Part shown: piece by piece, positions 1 through 10,146 of the stretch
How positions within the stretch are numbered: the first letter of the stretch is position 1
Layout of the letters: every line of letters begins with the position of its first letter
From: Brachycybe producta
Taxonomy: Eukaryota; Arthropoda; Diplopoda; Playtdesmida; Andrognathidae
Assembly (NCBI GenBank): GCA_036925085.1
Contig: JAUPFP010000020.1
Span: 162,501-226,500, forward strand
Direction: 5' to 3'
Length of the DNA: 64,000 nucleotides
Translations under genes and position numbers: made by a program
Notes under the pieces: model-generated
What the model saw: only the letters and a program-made list of their open reading frames with translations
The model's database searches: none
What the model was told of the DNA's origin: nothing

Positions 1-1475
1 GCCTTCGCACCCATTTGGCTCGAAGATGAAGCCTTGGCAGAGCTCCCAGAGCTAGCCGTGGTTCTGGAGGACGGAGCGTTAGCCCTGTCCTGAGGAACCC
101 CTCTAGTACGGTTAGGTAATTTACCTACAAGAAGCAAATCGGCCTCAACCAGCCGTGCCTTTCGGGCATATGCTTCTACCGTACCGGCCTTGCAACCGAT
201 CAATTGATCAGTGATGGCCGTCAGGAGTTTCCGTTTGAAGTGAATGAGCCTACAGCTCTCGTCTTCGCCTGGAGACACTCGGTCGGACAATTCCAAGAAC
301 CGCCAGTAGAATGCCTGCACAGACTCGGTAGCCCCCTGTTTCATTGACTCTAATTCGCCGAAACAGAGGCGAGCCTGGTTGCTGGTGCTGAAGCGGTTAC
401 ACATAGCATCCTTCAGCTCCGTCCAGGTCAGGTCTGGAAGAGTTTCCACCAACGTGGCATATTACTCTTCAGCCGGACCGTCCAGCAGAAATGTAAAGAA
501 ACTGCATCGGGACTCATCCGTCCAGTGCTGAGCTCGGGCTTTCGCTTCAAACTTGTGGAGAAAAGGCGTCAAGTCCTCTCTGCCATTGTAACGAGCAAAT
601 GAGTGGACCGGGTTAAAGAACCCAAATGCCTGGACCTCCGCTGGAACCGCTGGAGCGGGCATCCAAGCAGCGGCGCTAACCCTGCGAGGCTGCCTGCTCC
701 GGTTCCCCGAAACGACAAACACAGACTCAGCTTCCGAGGGTATCATCAACTGAACCCTCGGCTGCTGTCCGGGTGCAGGAGGAACTCCCCGGCCAATCCC
801 CCTAGGAGATGGCCTGGGTGCTTCCCGCAGAGGTACCAACCGGGGTAGTACCGGTGGTTCCTCTCCCTGTGCGCCTTCACGCAAGGGCGACAGTGAAAAC
901 CGAGGTGCCACCCTCGGCTCAACCGTTGACCGGGACAGTTCTTCTTCCAAACGAAGGACATATATCCCGTAGGCAATCTCAATGAGTTGCTGCTCAGATA
1001 GCCCGGCCAAAAAGGCCCGGCCCTCACGTGCAGTCTCATCTGGGATTTCCACCATGTCCCTACGGGGCTGATCGCCACGTCCAACCGGACGGGCGACGGT
1101 GGAAACTTGGACATTCGGCCGTGGCCGATCATCCTCCCCGGTGAAATCACCATCGGACTCACTGTCTTCCAACGGGTATTCTCCCGGAAGAATGTCACGG
1201 CGGCGTTTCCGCACCATGACCCAGTCCTCCGGGAAATCCCCGTCTACGCTACCGCTGGGTCCCTCCGTTTCCAGAGGATTCCCGCCTTCTGCTCCCCAAG
1301 GGGACAGTCGACTACGCGGCCGCGTAACTCCAAACCCGCATCTGCACCAAGTTCCCGACCTCCCGTCGGTACTTTTGGGGCTGGCTCCATTTTTCACCGT
1401 AAATGAAAGGTAAAATCTGGACAAAGCCACCAGATATCGGGTTTCCACCGTCGAAAACGTTAATCTTACGGACAA
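1..1475 (-). pseudogene. gag: gag of Ty3/Gypsy family A, in-frame stop, runs off left edge
   Basis: A retrotransposon gag frame running right to left from about 1475. The N-terminal part is rich in Arg, Pro and acidic residues (RKRRRDILPGEYPLEDSES); after it comes a capsid-like segment (FARYNGREDLTPFLHKFEAKARAQ, of which the first 20 residues are FARYNGREDLTPFLHKFEAK). The frame is stopped by TAA at 462-464 (GPAEE-stop). It then continues in the same frame (YATLVETLPDLTWTELKDAM ... FYWRF) to the window edge, so only one nonsense codon breaks it here. The segment left of 462 matches the gag of the nested element at 45477-46165 closely at DNA level. The 5' LTR lies just upstream at 2001-3000, so this is the 5' end of a minus-strand element whose pol lies outside the window. 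Family membership is secure; the exact start codon is not. Confidence 0.8.
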
Positions 1476-2000
1476 AAGTCTGCAAAATACCGTAACGAAC
1501 AGATGGGACCGTGCGAAACCGCGGTATCACGGACAAACGTCCGTGTCCCACGGTGAGGAACAGTCAGAGTCTAACAAAACCGGTTTCTACCCCGGTCTAA
1601 CAAACAAAAGTCCGTTTCCCACGGTGTACTTCACGGTAAAAGACCTTTTACCACTTTCTACCGCGGATCAACGGACACAAGTCCATACACCACGGTGTAC
1701 TTGCGGTAAAATACCGTACACCACCGAAAACCACGGTACCACGGACCGGAGTCCGTGCCCCACGGTAATTCGACGGTAAATTTACCGTTAACCACGGTAC
1801 AACGGACCGCAGTCCGTTCCCCACGGTAAATAACGGTAAATTAACGGTGAAACGGTGGTTTCCGCCGCTGTCCCACGAACAAAAGTCCGCGCCCAGTGGC
1901 GTACTCGCACCGCACGGTGATTCAACCGACTAAACGGTCGAATACACGGTAAATCACCGTGCGAGAGGTACTGGGATCGTTACCCGGCACCTCCACCAAT
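1476..2000 (-). repeat. Leader of family A element with reiterated short palindromes
   Basis: No gene. Between the gag frame and the 5' LTR the sequence repeats units of roughly 60-70 bp built around CCACGGTA, GGTAAATTTACCG and CGGACCGCAGTCCG. Many units are self-complementary. Such repeats could act in RNA dimerisation or packaging, but that is inference. Confidence 0.6.
1961..1998 (+). other. Extended primer-binding site resembling a tRNA 3' half
   Basis: Two bases inside the LTR edge, the plus strand reads like the 3' half of a tRNA. It shows a five-base anticodon-stem strand, a five-base variable loop, a T arm (CTGGG, seven-base loop ATCGTTA, CCCGG), the acceptor strand CACCTCC, a discriminator A and CCA. 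The element (minus strand) is therefore complementary to about 38 nt of a tRNA rather than the usual 10-18. The other PBS sequences in the window (12079 and 60494) share only the last 18 or so bases. Confidence 0.65.
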
Positions 2001-3000
2001 TGTAACGACCCGCCGGACCGTTACAATACCCGATAAACGAACTTCAAAAACGTTCACATTTACCGGTACCAGAGCTCCGACGACGGGGACGGGACCGTAC
2101 CCGTAGCCGCCTCTCCATTTGGTGCACCCCTTGGGTGGTGTCGACGCGGAGCTCTCCCGACGGTGAAACACAACGATGACACGCCGCCTCGTCGAGAATA
2201 TCGCGGTAGAACCCCGGTTCTACCGCGAGCCGACACGAGTACCGGCCGAAACAGGTCGGTAAAGGACGGTGGAGTTCCCCAAACCCGAAACCCACCCCCT
2301 CGCAGTAACTCTCCAAGAAATAGACACGGACACAAAGTAAGATAATTAAAAGTGTTTAATGTACACTTACGATGTAAATTGATGATTAGTGATGGCAGTA
2401 TTAATATTATATACACCTCTGGCTGGTTAATTCAACCAGCCAGGCACTATACATATATAAAACCCAGGCCAACAGGCCAAAGGCACAGTAGAGGTAAAGA
2501 TGCACTGGCCAGTGGAGGTCTACCTGACCTCCACCCACAGGTCTAGTCTTAACTCCAGCCTACAATGAAATATGGATGAAATATGGTAATAAGATACGAT
2601 GGCAGTAGATATTTACACAACTTGGCTGGTAATCCTCTACCAGCCAAGCCCCTATAAATATATCAAACAAAGGCGAAATGGCCAAGGCACAAAAGATGAT
2701 CCAGAAGCTGGACAGTGGAGGTCTACTTGACCTCCACCCACAGGTCTAGTCCCACTTCAAGCCTACAACCAACTGCCCAGATCCTGTGGTTGACTAGGCC
2801 ACAGGAAACCTCCAGGCAACTCCACCTGGAGGGGACAGAGCTCACATCTGACCTCTCACCCATAGACTTCATGGTGAGAGGTCTGCTGGCACCAAAATGG
2901 CGTCCGTCCCAACAGCCTACTGTAGTTGTCAGGCAGACCACCATAGGAAAATTTGTCTGCTCACTCAAAAATTAAAATTTGAGCAGACCAGGTTGCCACA
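2001..3000 (-). repeat. 5' LTR of family A Gypsy element (TGTGGCAAC...CGTTACA)
   Basis: Read on the minus strand, this 1000-bp repeat starts TGTGGCAACCTGGTCTGC and ends GGGTCGTTACA, with TG...CA ends. It is homologous to the LTRs at 26673-27472 and 52834-53617. It is about 200 bp longer because a block holding the GGTCTACCTGACCTCC and TTGGCTGGT..ACCAGCCAAG motifs is present twice (about 2410-2560 and 2600-2750). The primer-binding site follows immediately on the gag side, which marks it as the 5' LTR. Confidence 0.85.
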
Positions 3001-3003
3001 CAA

Positions 3004-3376
3004 GGGTTGGTTTATACTCTTTTGCTAAACAGCAAAGCAGCCTGCGAAGCTTCAAAAATGACGTCAGAGCTTCAGGTTTTCGCCTTCGCCAGAGTATGAA
3101 GCTAAATTTGAAATTGTTCAACTTTTAAAAGCTTAGCAACTCAAAGCACCAATCATGAAACGGATACACAAATGGGGTGAACAAGTCAAACCTTTTTTGC
3201 TTCCAGAAGGGGAAGGGTTCTATTGTTTTATATATCTGTTTTAGAGGGTATAAAGGTTAGAAAATATTGTGAAGTTTGCAAGACCACATGTTTGTATGAA
3301 CAACTTAAGCTTTCGCAAATTTTTAGGAGCTTCAAAGCTTGCATATCTTAGCAAAGTTTGCAGTATAAACCTACCC
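3004..3376. repeat. MITE with GGTTTATACT terminal inverted repeats
   Basis: Left end GGGTTGGTTTATACT and right end AGTATAAACCTACCC are inverted copies of each other. Both continue inward into GCAAA/TTTGC and AAGCTT-rich sequence. There is no coding capacity. It directly abuts the family A LTR. Confidence 0.6.
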
Positions 3377-3538
3377 CAACGCGGGATACAAAAGCGGGAG
3401 GGAAAGTGGGAAAGTCGGGATGAGGGTTCGGAATTGCCTGCATAGACCGACAGGGGATCGCACAGGAGAATCCCGCCTAGATGTGTAAATAACCTTTATA
3501 AATTATGTGTAAATGACAAAAATAAATAAATAGAATTA

Positions 3539-3745
<207 letters not shown>

Positions 3746-3804
3746 TTAAGTACTATAACAATGTATTGTAAATTGTTACTTATATCATGGAAGTATATTT
3801 AGTA

Positions 3805-4756
3805 GTGTTGTAAATTTAAAAAAAAACTTGTTTTATAAAAATAACGGTGAAGAAAAAATTAAAAGAAAACGGCGGGAAAAGAAAAACGCAAGAAGAAAGA
3901 AAATTGATCAGTCTTAAATACGTGTCCCCGAAATTACTGAATAATTCAGTTAGAAATGTAAGTTAAAAAGTTTTTTTTTTTTATAAAATCATGTTTTATT
4001 TTTTTTAAAAAAAGTTGGGGTTGGGGGGAGGAAATGCAAAAAAAGCCATTTTTTTTAGGTATGTTGGTGGTGAATCCTGATTCCTGATTGATTCAGTTCT
4101 ACGATAGGGAAAAATACAAAGTTTACATTAGCAGTGAAATGCAAATTAATGAATTAAGAATATAAATTTATGTCTGATTTGTGAATTAAGTCATTTTAAT
4201 TACCTTCACTATATGATCTCAAAAACATTTTTTAAAATAAAAACTTTAAAAAAACATAATAGTAAAAAAAAACACGTTCATTTTCAACACTAGTAAGTCA
4301 CTTCACTATAGTAGATCTGAAAAAACATTTTTTTAAAAAAATGTTTTTTTTAGATTTACTATAGTGAAGGTAATTATAATAACTTGATTCATGAATCTGA
4401 CATAAAGTCAAAAAAGTTCTGATTAATTTGAATTTCACTGCTAACGTAAACTATGTATTTTTCCCTATCATAGAAGTGAAACAATCATGAATCAAGATTC
4501 ACCACCACCATACCTAAAGAAAGGCTTTTTTTTTGCATTTCTCTCCTCTCCTGTTTTTTTATTTAAATAAACATGTTAAAAAAAAGAACACTTTTTAAAT
4601 TACATTTCTAAGTTAAACATGCAGAAATCTCGGGGACAGGTACTTAAAACTGATCAGTTTTCTTTCTTTTTGCGTTTTTCCTTTTCCGCCGTTTTTTTTA
4701 AACACGTTTTTTTTATAAAATAAAAAAACGAACACGGTTTTTTTAATTTACAACAC
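3805..4756. repeat. Large imperfect palindrome (foldback) inside an ABCB intron
   Basis: The left arm from TGTTGTAAATTT and the right arm ending AAATTTACAACA are reverse complements over nearly their whole length, meeting near 4330. Shared landmarks in opposite orientation include CTCGGGGACAGGTACTTAA/TTAAATACGTGTCCCCGA, AACTGATCAGTTTTC, CCTATCATAGAAGTGAA and CACTATAGTAGATCT. There is no open frame. It is probably a foldback or MITE-type transposon. Confidence 0.75.
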
Positions 4757-4813
4757 CAATAATAACACTGGATGTGTGTGATTATTAGATTAAGTTTACT
4801 TTTGTTTACATAC

Positions 4814-5017
4814 CAATGGCAATCCCTGAATGAAGTCATGAGCATTTGCTAATTTTCCTGCATTTTCTATATCTACTCTGCTGGCATCCATCTTTCCACA
4901 TGCAATGTTTTCAGAAATGGTCATTGGGAATAAAACAGGCTCTTGAATAACATGTCCTATTTTGCTTCTAATCCAAGTTGGACTTAATGATCGAATGTTG
5001 ACATCATTTATGAGAAT
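4814..5017 (-). CDS. ABCB exon, Q-loop
   Basis: A 204-bp exon in phase 0 (donor GTATGT). It contains the Q-loop in [20 protein letters not shown], followed by [20 protein letters not shown] and [10 protein letters not shown]. All expected NBD landmarks are in order. Confidence 0.92.
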
Positions 5018-5099
5018 CTTTAAAAGAAACATTTTGAACGGTATTTTTCAGATAAATAATTTTATGTTGTATTAAACATATATACAGTAGTCTACAAAC

Positions 5100-5225
5100 A
5101 TTGCCACTGGAAACGTCGTAAAATCGCTGTAATAAACTGGTGACTGTTGATTTTCCACTACCACTTTCGCCAACAATTGCAACAGTTTCTCCCGACTTCA
5201 GCTCCAAATTGAAATCATTTAAAAT
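5100..5225 (-). CDS. ABCB exon, Walker A
   Basis: A 126-bp exon in phase 0 (acceptor CTACAAG, donor GTTTGT). It encodes [20 protein letters not shown] followed by SGSGKST. The Walker A P-loop GESGSGKST is intact. The end [12 protein letters not shown] matches LMQRLYDPTEG of the family. Confidence 0.93.
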
Positions 5226-5304
5226 CTTGTAGAAAACAGAAATCATACAGGTTTCAACACAGTATTCATTAGAATAGACATAGAAATGTGATTACAACTT
5301 ATAC

Positions 5305-5412
5305 CATTATATCACTGCGATTTGGGTAACTGAACGAAACATTTTGAAACTTTATTGTGTTTATTTTTGGAAGAGTAATACCTTCATGATCTGCAGGATT
5401 GATAGTTGGTAC
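5305..5412 (-). CDS. ABCB exon, start of NBD1 (A-loop)
   Basis: A 108-bp exon in phase 0. It reads VPTINPADHEGITLPKINTI then KFQNVSFSYPNRSDIM. The Tyr of FSYP is the expected A-loop aromatic residue that stacks on adenine. Confidence 0.9.
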
Positions 5413-5980
5413 CTAAAAGCAATTAAATTTGATCAATATAAAAAAATCATTTGACTTAAATCACTGCCACCCTGATTTAAACATTATTAGCGCAGTATGC
5501 AAAATGCAAAAATATACACTTCCCAGTGTGACAGTGTCTTATAGTCAGTGTAGTATTTTTTTTTTATAAAAAAAAACTTTTTATGGTTTAAACCAAAAAA
5601 ACAGGTTAATTTGGGTTTTTCTTCCTTCAAACTAAAAAAAACCAGCCACCCTGGTTTATATTAAACCTTGAAGGTTCCTAATTTCACTAGTAACCAGTAG
5701 TAACCATAAATTATGTCTATATAAAACATGTTGGCAATGTTTCCAATTGTAAAGTACCAATGATTAGTCAACTTATAGCCTATAAGTTAAAATAGTAAAA
5801 TACTAGGAATAGATACATATACAGTACATCTTCACTGAATTATGAGAACAATTTTTTAAAGAAAAAATGTTTTAAACGCATGAATATTAATTGAATAATA
5901 AAAACATAAATCTAACATATTTAGTTATTTTAAAGATAAACATTTAGTGCGTAATGTAGCCAGCCATAGGTAGATATTAC
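5413..5980. other. ABCB intron without recognisable content
   Basis: AT-rich intron sequence between exons 5305-5412 and 5981-6094. I see no repeat or coding signal. Confidence 0.6.
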
Positions 5981-6094
5981 CTGGTGCATGATGGCAAAAA
6001 TTCTTGCCGCGGATGTTCTCGCATATGATATTGCATCTATATGACCAAATGCTTCACTTAAACGAAATCCACAGGTATTTAATACAGTAATGAC
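5981..6094 (-). CDS. ABCB exon, TM6 end and linker
   Basis: A 114-bp exon (acceptor TTTCAG, donor GTAATA), both junctions in phase 0. It reads VITVLNTCGFRLSEAFGHID then AISYARTSAARIFAIMHQ, the end of TM6 and the helix that connects to NBD1. Confidence 0.85.
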
Positions 6095-6654
6095 CTGAAA
6101 TACATATTTTTCAATTTTAAACATAATTAGAGAATTACTCGAATTAGTATTAATCTTGCAATGATAAATTAGGATGTTTTATTTTGTTCCATTATAAGCA
6201 AATTATTTCAACTTTTAAAATATTAAAAGGAAAATGGCATTTTTGTGCAGATTGTAATAAGCCTAATTTTTTATCTTTCTAATAAAAAATAAGCCTTATG
6301 ATCTTTCAATAGAGAAACCAACCTGAAACCAAGTTTCTTATCACGAACATGCCTGATTGCATGCCTGATAGGCTAGTCCGTGCTTGGAGGACCAAAAAAA
6401 GTAAACTAATAGCTCAGACCGTGTGGAAATGTTTAACAAACAGAAACATTAAATTTAAAAGTATAGTATCACAATTCTTTTTCTGTCTGTGCAGCATGGA
6501 TGGGATGTGGACTTTGCACTATGCACACATACTTTAAGGACAGTTACTCTAATTACTCTAATACATTTGCTATAATGTCGAATGCCCAAAAACTGCTGCC
6601 TCTTCTCTACACCTTGCAACCTTTTTTGAAGTTGTAATCATTATGTCTACCTAA

Positions 6655-7045
6655 TGTATGTGGCCCTGCTAGATATTCACTGGGAATAACCTTACAATCC
6701 TTGCACTCTTTTCTATCTTTGCTTCTAATCATAAATAAATATATCTGAAACTTTCCTGCTCCAGTCTTAAATGTAACCAAAATGTTCCTCTCTCTCTCTC
6801 TCTCTTCTGGAATGCAGTGTTTGCAATAAGTAACCACTGTAACCAATATGCTATGGATGCTTTCAGTATACTCTGACCTTCAGCTGCCAACCTGACATAT
6901 TGACCCTCCCTTTTACACTCGAGCAAGAGACCGGCAATGGCAAGGTTAGGTTTAGTCTGCCCCGAGTAATTTACTTCCTCAGTAACTTTCCATAACTTGT
7001 GAGTATTCCCTTATCCGCCACCTGGGGAGGCACGTACCTGATTGG
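6655..7045 (-). pseudogene. RTE LINE relic, internally deleted
   Basis: Read on the minus strand, it starts with the same 5' UTR as the intact RTE at 13480 (GTGCCTCCCCAGGTGGCGGA). It passes the ORF start region (TCAGGTTGGCAGC), then jumps to the endonuclease segment FMIRSKDRKECKDCKVIPSE, matching FMIRSEDRNECKDCKVIPSE of the intact copy. A (CT)n run and frameshifts break it. It lies in the ABCB intron between exons 7152-7341 and 5981-6094. Confidence 0.75.
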
Positions 7046-7151
7046 TGACCAGCATGCAATGAGTAATTTAGTAAAGTATTTAATTTATAAGAAGAAAATT
7101 AAGATGGTAATTTGGTATTAATAAGTAAATTAAGTATAAGATTGTACTTAC

Positions 7152-7341
7152 AACCATTATGGAAAGCTCATTTGTATCATCATTGTTTGTATTTCTTCTT
7201 CTCGAATACATATGGTATCCGTAATAAGCAGTGACACAGTAACTAGCACAATAGGCGAAATAAAATAAAATCATTGCTACGGCAGCCATAATAGCTTTGT
7301 AGCATCCAGCTTTTGTTCCATTTTTAAGAAAATCTTTATAT
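7152..7341 (-). CDS. ABCB exon, TM5
   Basis: A 190-bp exon (acceptor TTTAAG, donor GTAAGT). It reads YKDFLKNGTKAGCYKAIMAA into the TM5 hydrophobic segment, then an Asn/Asp-rich extracellular loop (RRRNTNNDDTNELS) and the start of TM6. That loop is longer and more polar than in vertebrate P-glycoprotein. Confidence 0.88.
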
Positions 7342-7419
7342 CTTAAAAAAATCAAGAAGTTTTGTTTAAACCAAATTATGTAGAGCTAAACATAAAACGC
7401 CTTACATTATGCTGCTTAC

Positions 7420-7544
7420 CTTTGAACTTCGATTCTTTCTGATCCAAAAGATACAACTGTCTTTATTGCTGTTAAAACTTCCTCCGCAATTGAACCAGCC
7501 TTTGCGTATTCGATTGATTCTTTTTTTGAAAATACCATTTTTGA
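7420..7544 (-). CDS. ABCB exon, intracellular loop 2
   Basis: A 125-bp exon (acceptor TATAG, donor GTAAGC). It carries the highly conserved intracellular loop ESIEYAKAGSIAEEVLTAIK then TVVSFGSERIEVQ, matching YAKAGAVAEEVL..IRTVIAFGGQ of P-glycoprotein. It ends in phase 2 (AG), which joins to A-TAT to give ..VQRYKDFL. Confidence 0.9.
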
Positions 7545-7614
7545 CTATATAATTGAATGTGGATTCATAATTAATTTATTTTATTTTAAATATCCTAAAT
7601 ATAATTGTCATTAC

Positions 7615-7786
7615 TATTGATAGCATCTTGTAAGAAACGATGTATAGTGATGAAAAGCAGATAGGTATCAGAGTTAATTTCCAGTTGAGAAATAAGCAGT
7701 ATACAACAGGTATAATGTATCCAAAAAGGCAACTGAGACAGTAACCCATTTTAAAGCCAATTGCATCTTGGAATTTTTGAAAATCA
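7615..7786 (-). CDS. ABCB exon, TM3-TM4
   Basis: A 172-bp exon (acceptor TTTAG, donor GTAATG). Translation DFQKFQDAIGFKMGY leads into two hydrophobic stretches separated by NWKLTL, the counterpart of the RGWKLTL loop between TM3 and TM4. One leading base completes the codon split with the exon at 9685. The donor is slightly off consensus, but the phase-0 join to SKMVFSKKESIEYAKAG is convincing. Confidence 0.85.
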
Positions 7787-7856
7787 CTAAATTAATTCAA
7801 ATAAAAACTTGTATGAGCAATTGAGAATGTTGTAAAAGTACCATTCATTTACATGT

Positions 7857-7960
7857 AAGAGCCTAGATACAGCATTTAATCCAAAATTTTTCCGAATGTA
7901 GGCGCTACGATCGTTTTTGATTTAAAAATGTTTTTAACGTTTTTTCTATAAGGTCAAAAC
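7857..7960 (+). repeat. Left end of TTAA-type element, truncated
   Basis: Starts AAGAGCCTAGATACAGC and continues TAGGCGCTACGATCGTTTTT like the left ends at 25872 and 38211. The rest of the element is replaced by the foldback sequence that follows. Confidence 0.6.
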
Positions 7961-8014
7961 TGTAGCTCACTAGGTGACCTACACTTCAGAACTGTAGGTC
8001 ACTCAGAGACGGGA

Positions 8015-8414
8015 CAGACTAATCGTAGGTCACTAGGTTACCTACACTTTAGACAGCTATTCAGATAAGAACTGTGGGTCACTCAGTGACCCACACTTTA
8101 GATTACCATTCAGACGAGAACTGTGAACTGTGACAATAACTGTGACTCTCAGTGACCCACAGTTCTTGTCTGAATGGTAATCTAAAGTGTGAGTCACTGA
8201 GTGACCCATAGTTCTTATCTGAATAGCTATCTAAAGTGTAGGTCACTGAGTGACCTGCAATTCTTGTGTGATTAGCTATATGAATTGTAGGTCACTAGTG
8301 ACCTGCAATTCTTGTCTAAATAGCTATATAAAGTGTGCGTCACTGATTGACCCACAGTTCTTCTCTGAATAGCTGTCTAAAGTGTAGGTAACCTAGTGAC
8401 CTACGATTAGTCTG
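8015..8414. repeat. 400-bp foldback repeat with GGTCACTCAGTGACC palindromes
   Basis: The ends CAGACTAATCGTAGGTCACT and AGTGACCTACGATTAGTCTG are perfect inverted copies. Inside, tandem units of about 60-70 bp carry the palindrome GGTCACTGAGTGACC followed by AATTCTTGTCTGAATAGCTA. The units are on opposite strands left and right of about 8130. Related units continue left to about 7958. No coding frame. Confidence 0.8.
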
Positions 8415-8437
8415 CCTCCAACTACTGTATATAACTC

Positions 8438-9019
8438 TCTTTTTTCTTTCTCTTTCTCTCTCTCTCTCTCTCTCTTTCTTTCGCTCTCGCTCTCTCTCTT
8501 TCTCTTTCTTTCTTTCGCTCTCGCTCTCTCTCTCTATCTCTCTCTCTCTTTCTTTCGCTCTCGCTCTCTCTCTCTTTCTTTCGCTCTCGCTCTCTCTCTC
8601 GCTCTCTCTCTCTCTCTTTCTTTTGCTCTCTCTCTCTCTCTGTCTCGCTCTCTCTGTTTCTTTCGCTCTCTCTCTCGCTCTCTCTCTCTCTTTCTCTCTC
8701 TTTCTTTCTTTCGCTCTTGCTCTCTCTCTTTTTTGCTGTCTCTCTTTTTCGATCTCTCTCTCTCTCTCTTTTGCTGTTTCTCTCTTTCTTTCTTTCGCTC
8801 TTGCTCTCTCTCTTTTTTGCTGTCTCTCTTTTTCGATCTCTCTCTCTCTCTCTTTTGCTGTCTCTCTCTTTCGATATCTCTCTCTCTCTCTTTCTTTTGC
8901 TCTCTCTCTTGCTCTCTCTCTCTCTCGCTCTCGCTCTCTCCCTCTCTTGCTCTCTCTCTCGCTCTCTCTTTCGCTCTGTCGCTTTCTTTCGCTCTCTCGC
9001 TTTCTCTCTCTCGCTCTCT

Positions 9020-9056
<37 letters not shown>

Positions 9057-9140
9057 CTCTCCTCCTCTCTCTCTCGCTTTCTCTCTCTCTCTTTCTCTCG
9101 CTCTCTTTCCCTCTCTCTCACTATCTATCTCTCTCATGCC
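8438..9140. repeat. (CT)n-rich microsatellite, about 0.7 kb
   Basis: Almost pure pyrimidine (CT, CTTT and CTCG variants) on the plus strand. It gives spurious Arg/Glu-rich and Leu/Ser-rich frames on both strands; none is a gene. Confidence 0.95.
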
Positions 9141-9684
9141 TTCTCTTCCGCTCTTTCTCTTCCCCTCTATCTTTATTTTTCCTCCACCTGTTTAGGGGGC
9201 GCGCGCCCCTGCCTCTCAGAATCTGCTACTGACAAACATGAAAAGCGTTAAGTAAATAATGAATGCCGATTGGCGGAAAGAGTAATAAGCTGAAGGTGTA
9301 GTAGTTGTAACTTTAACAGCAAGCTATTGCACTGCAATACGAGGCACTGGCTGTGACGTGACTTTGACGTCATTGTCGTATGTGCAACAATAGTCGCAAG
9401 GAGATAACGAGAACCCAAGATAGTTAGAAACTTACGTAGAAAAGGAGTTGAGAAAAGCGTTGACCCAAAGTTGTTACCTATGCTCGATTTCTTAATGAAA
9501 TTATTAGGTATTAAGTAACAACAAAATTGGGCCAACTTCTAAAAATGTCTCAAGACTTAAGTTATACCCATTTTCGCTACCTGGGAGCTCTTCTAAGCAA
9601 CATCCTGTGGGCGCCACTGTTGGGCCAAACTATACTTGAGAAGACCCAAATACCTTTTATACAATAATACAAGTAAATACTTAC
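9141..9684. other. ABCB intron sequence, nothing recognised
   Basis: Unique-looking sequence with a short GC palindrome (GGGGGCGCGCGCCCCT, near 9195). No gene or transposon recognised. Confidence 0.5.
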
Positions 9685-9918
9685 TCAGTAGTTTGGCTTA
9701 CTAATTTCCCAGTTTGATTGCAATCAAACCATGATATGTCCTGACGCATCAATGACTTTACATAGGCTTCTTGACATTTCAGAGTTTGATTTTGAGCAGC
9801 ATAATTTAAAGTAGTCATCATTATAAAATTACAAGCCCAACTTGTAAAGGTGATAATTGCAATTAAAATTGCAAACTCATAGAATGAGTTTTCTATGATT
9901 GTTTTTGCTGATTCAAAT
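9685..9918 (-). CDS. ABCB exon, TM2
   Basis: A 234-bp exon (acceptor TTCAG, donor GTAAGT). It reads FESAKTIIENSFYEFAILIA and onward into TM2, then an intracellular loop with LMRQDISWFDCNQTGKL. That segment corresponds to the conserved MRQEIGWFD...GEL of P-glycoproteins. Its end (TT then split GA/T) restores TTDDFQKF with the next exon, matching the family motif LTDD. Confidence 0.9.
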
Positions 9919-10146
9919 CTGAATAAATATTACAATATTAAAAAATGAAAGTTAGAAGGTTAAACATTTAGACATTTATACAAACAATTCATAGAAACAA
10001 AATTAGTGTACTTGTTCTTACTATTTTTGCAGGCAACAATATATTAATTACACTTTGAGCATATCAAGTCACGTTAAAGCAGTAGGCCTACATAATTAAT
10101 TGTGCGAAAATCATAACTGCTACTTGATGCGTATTTTCACTGGCTT

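Noticed and set aside
8340..9251. Long frames rich in Arg/Glu (minus) and Leu/Ser (plus)
   Set aside because: They are translations of a (CT)n microsatellite; all frames on both strands stay open for the same reason.
9248..9535. 95-codon minus-strand frame
   Set aside because: No recognisable domain and it lies in an ABCB intron; probably chance.
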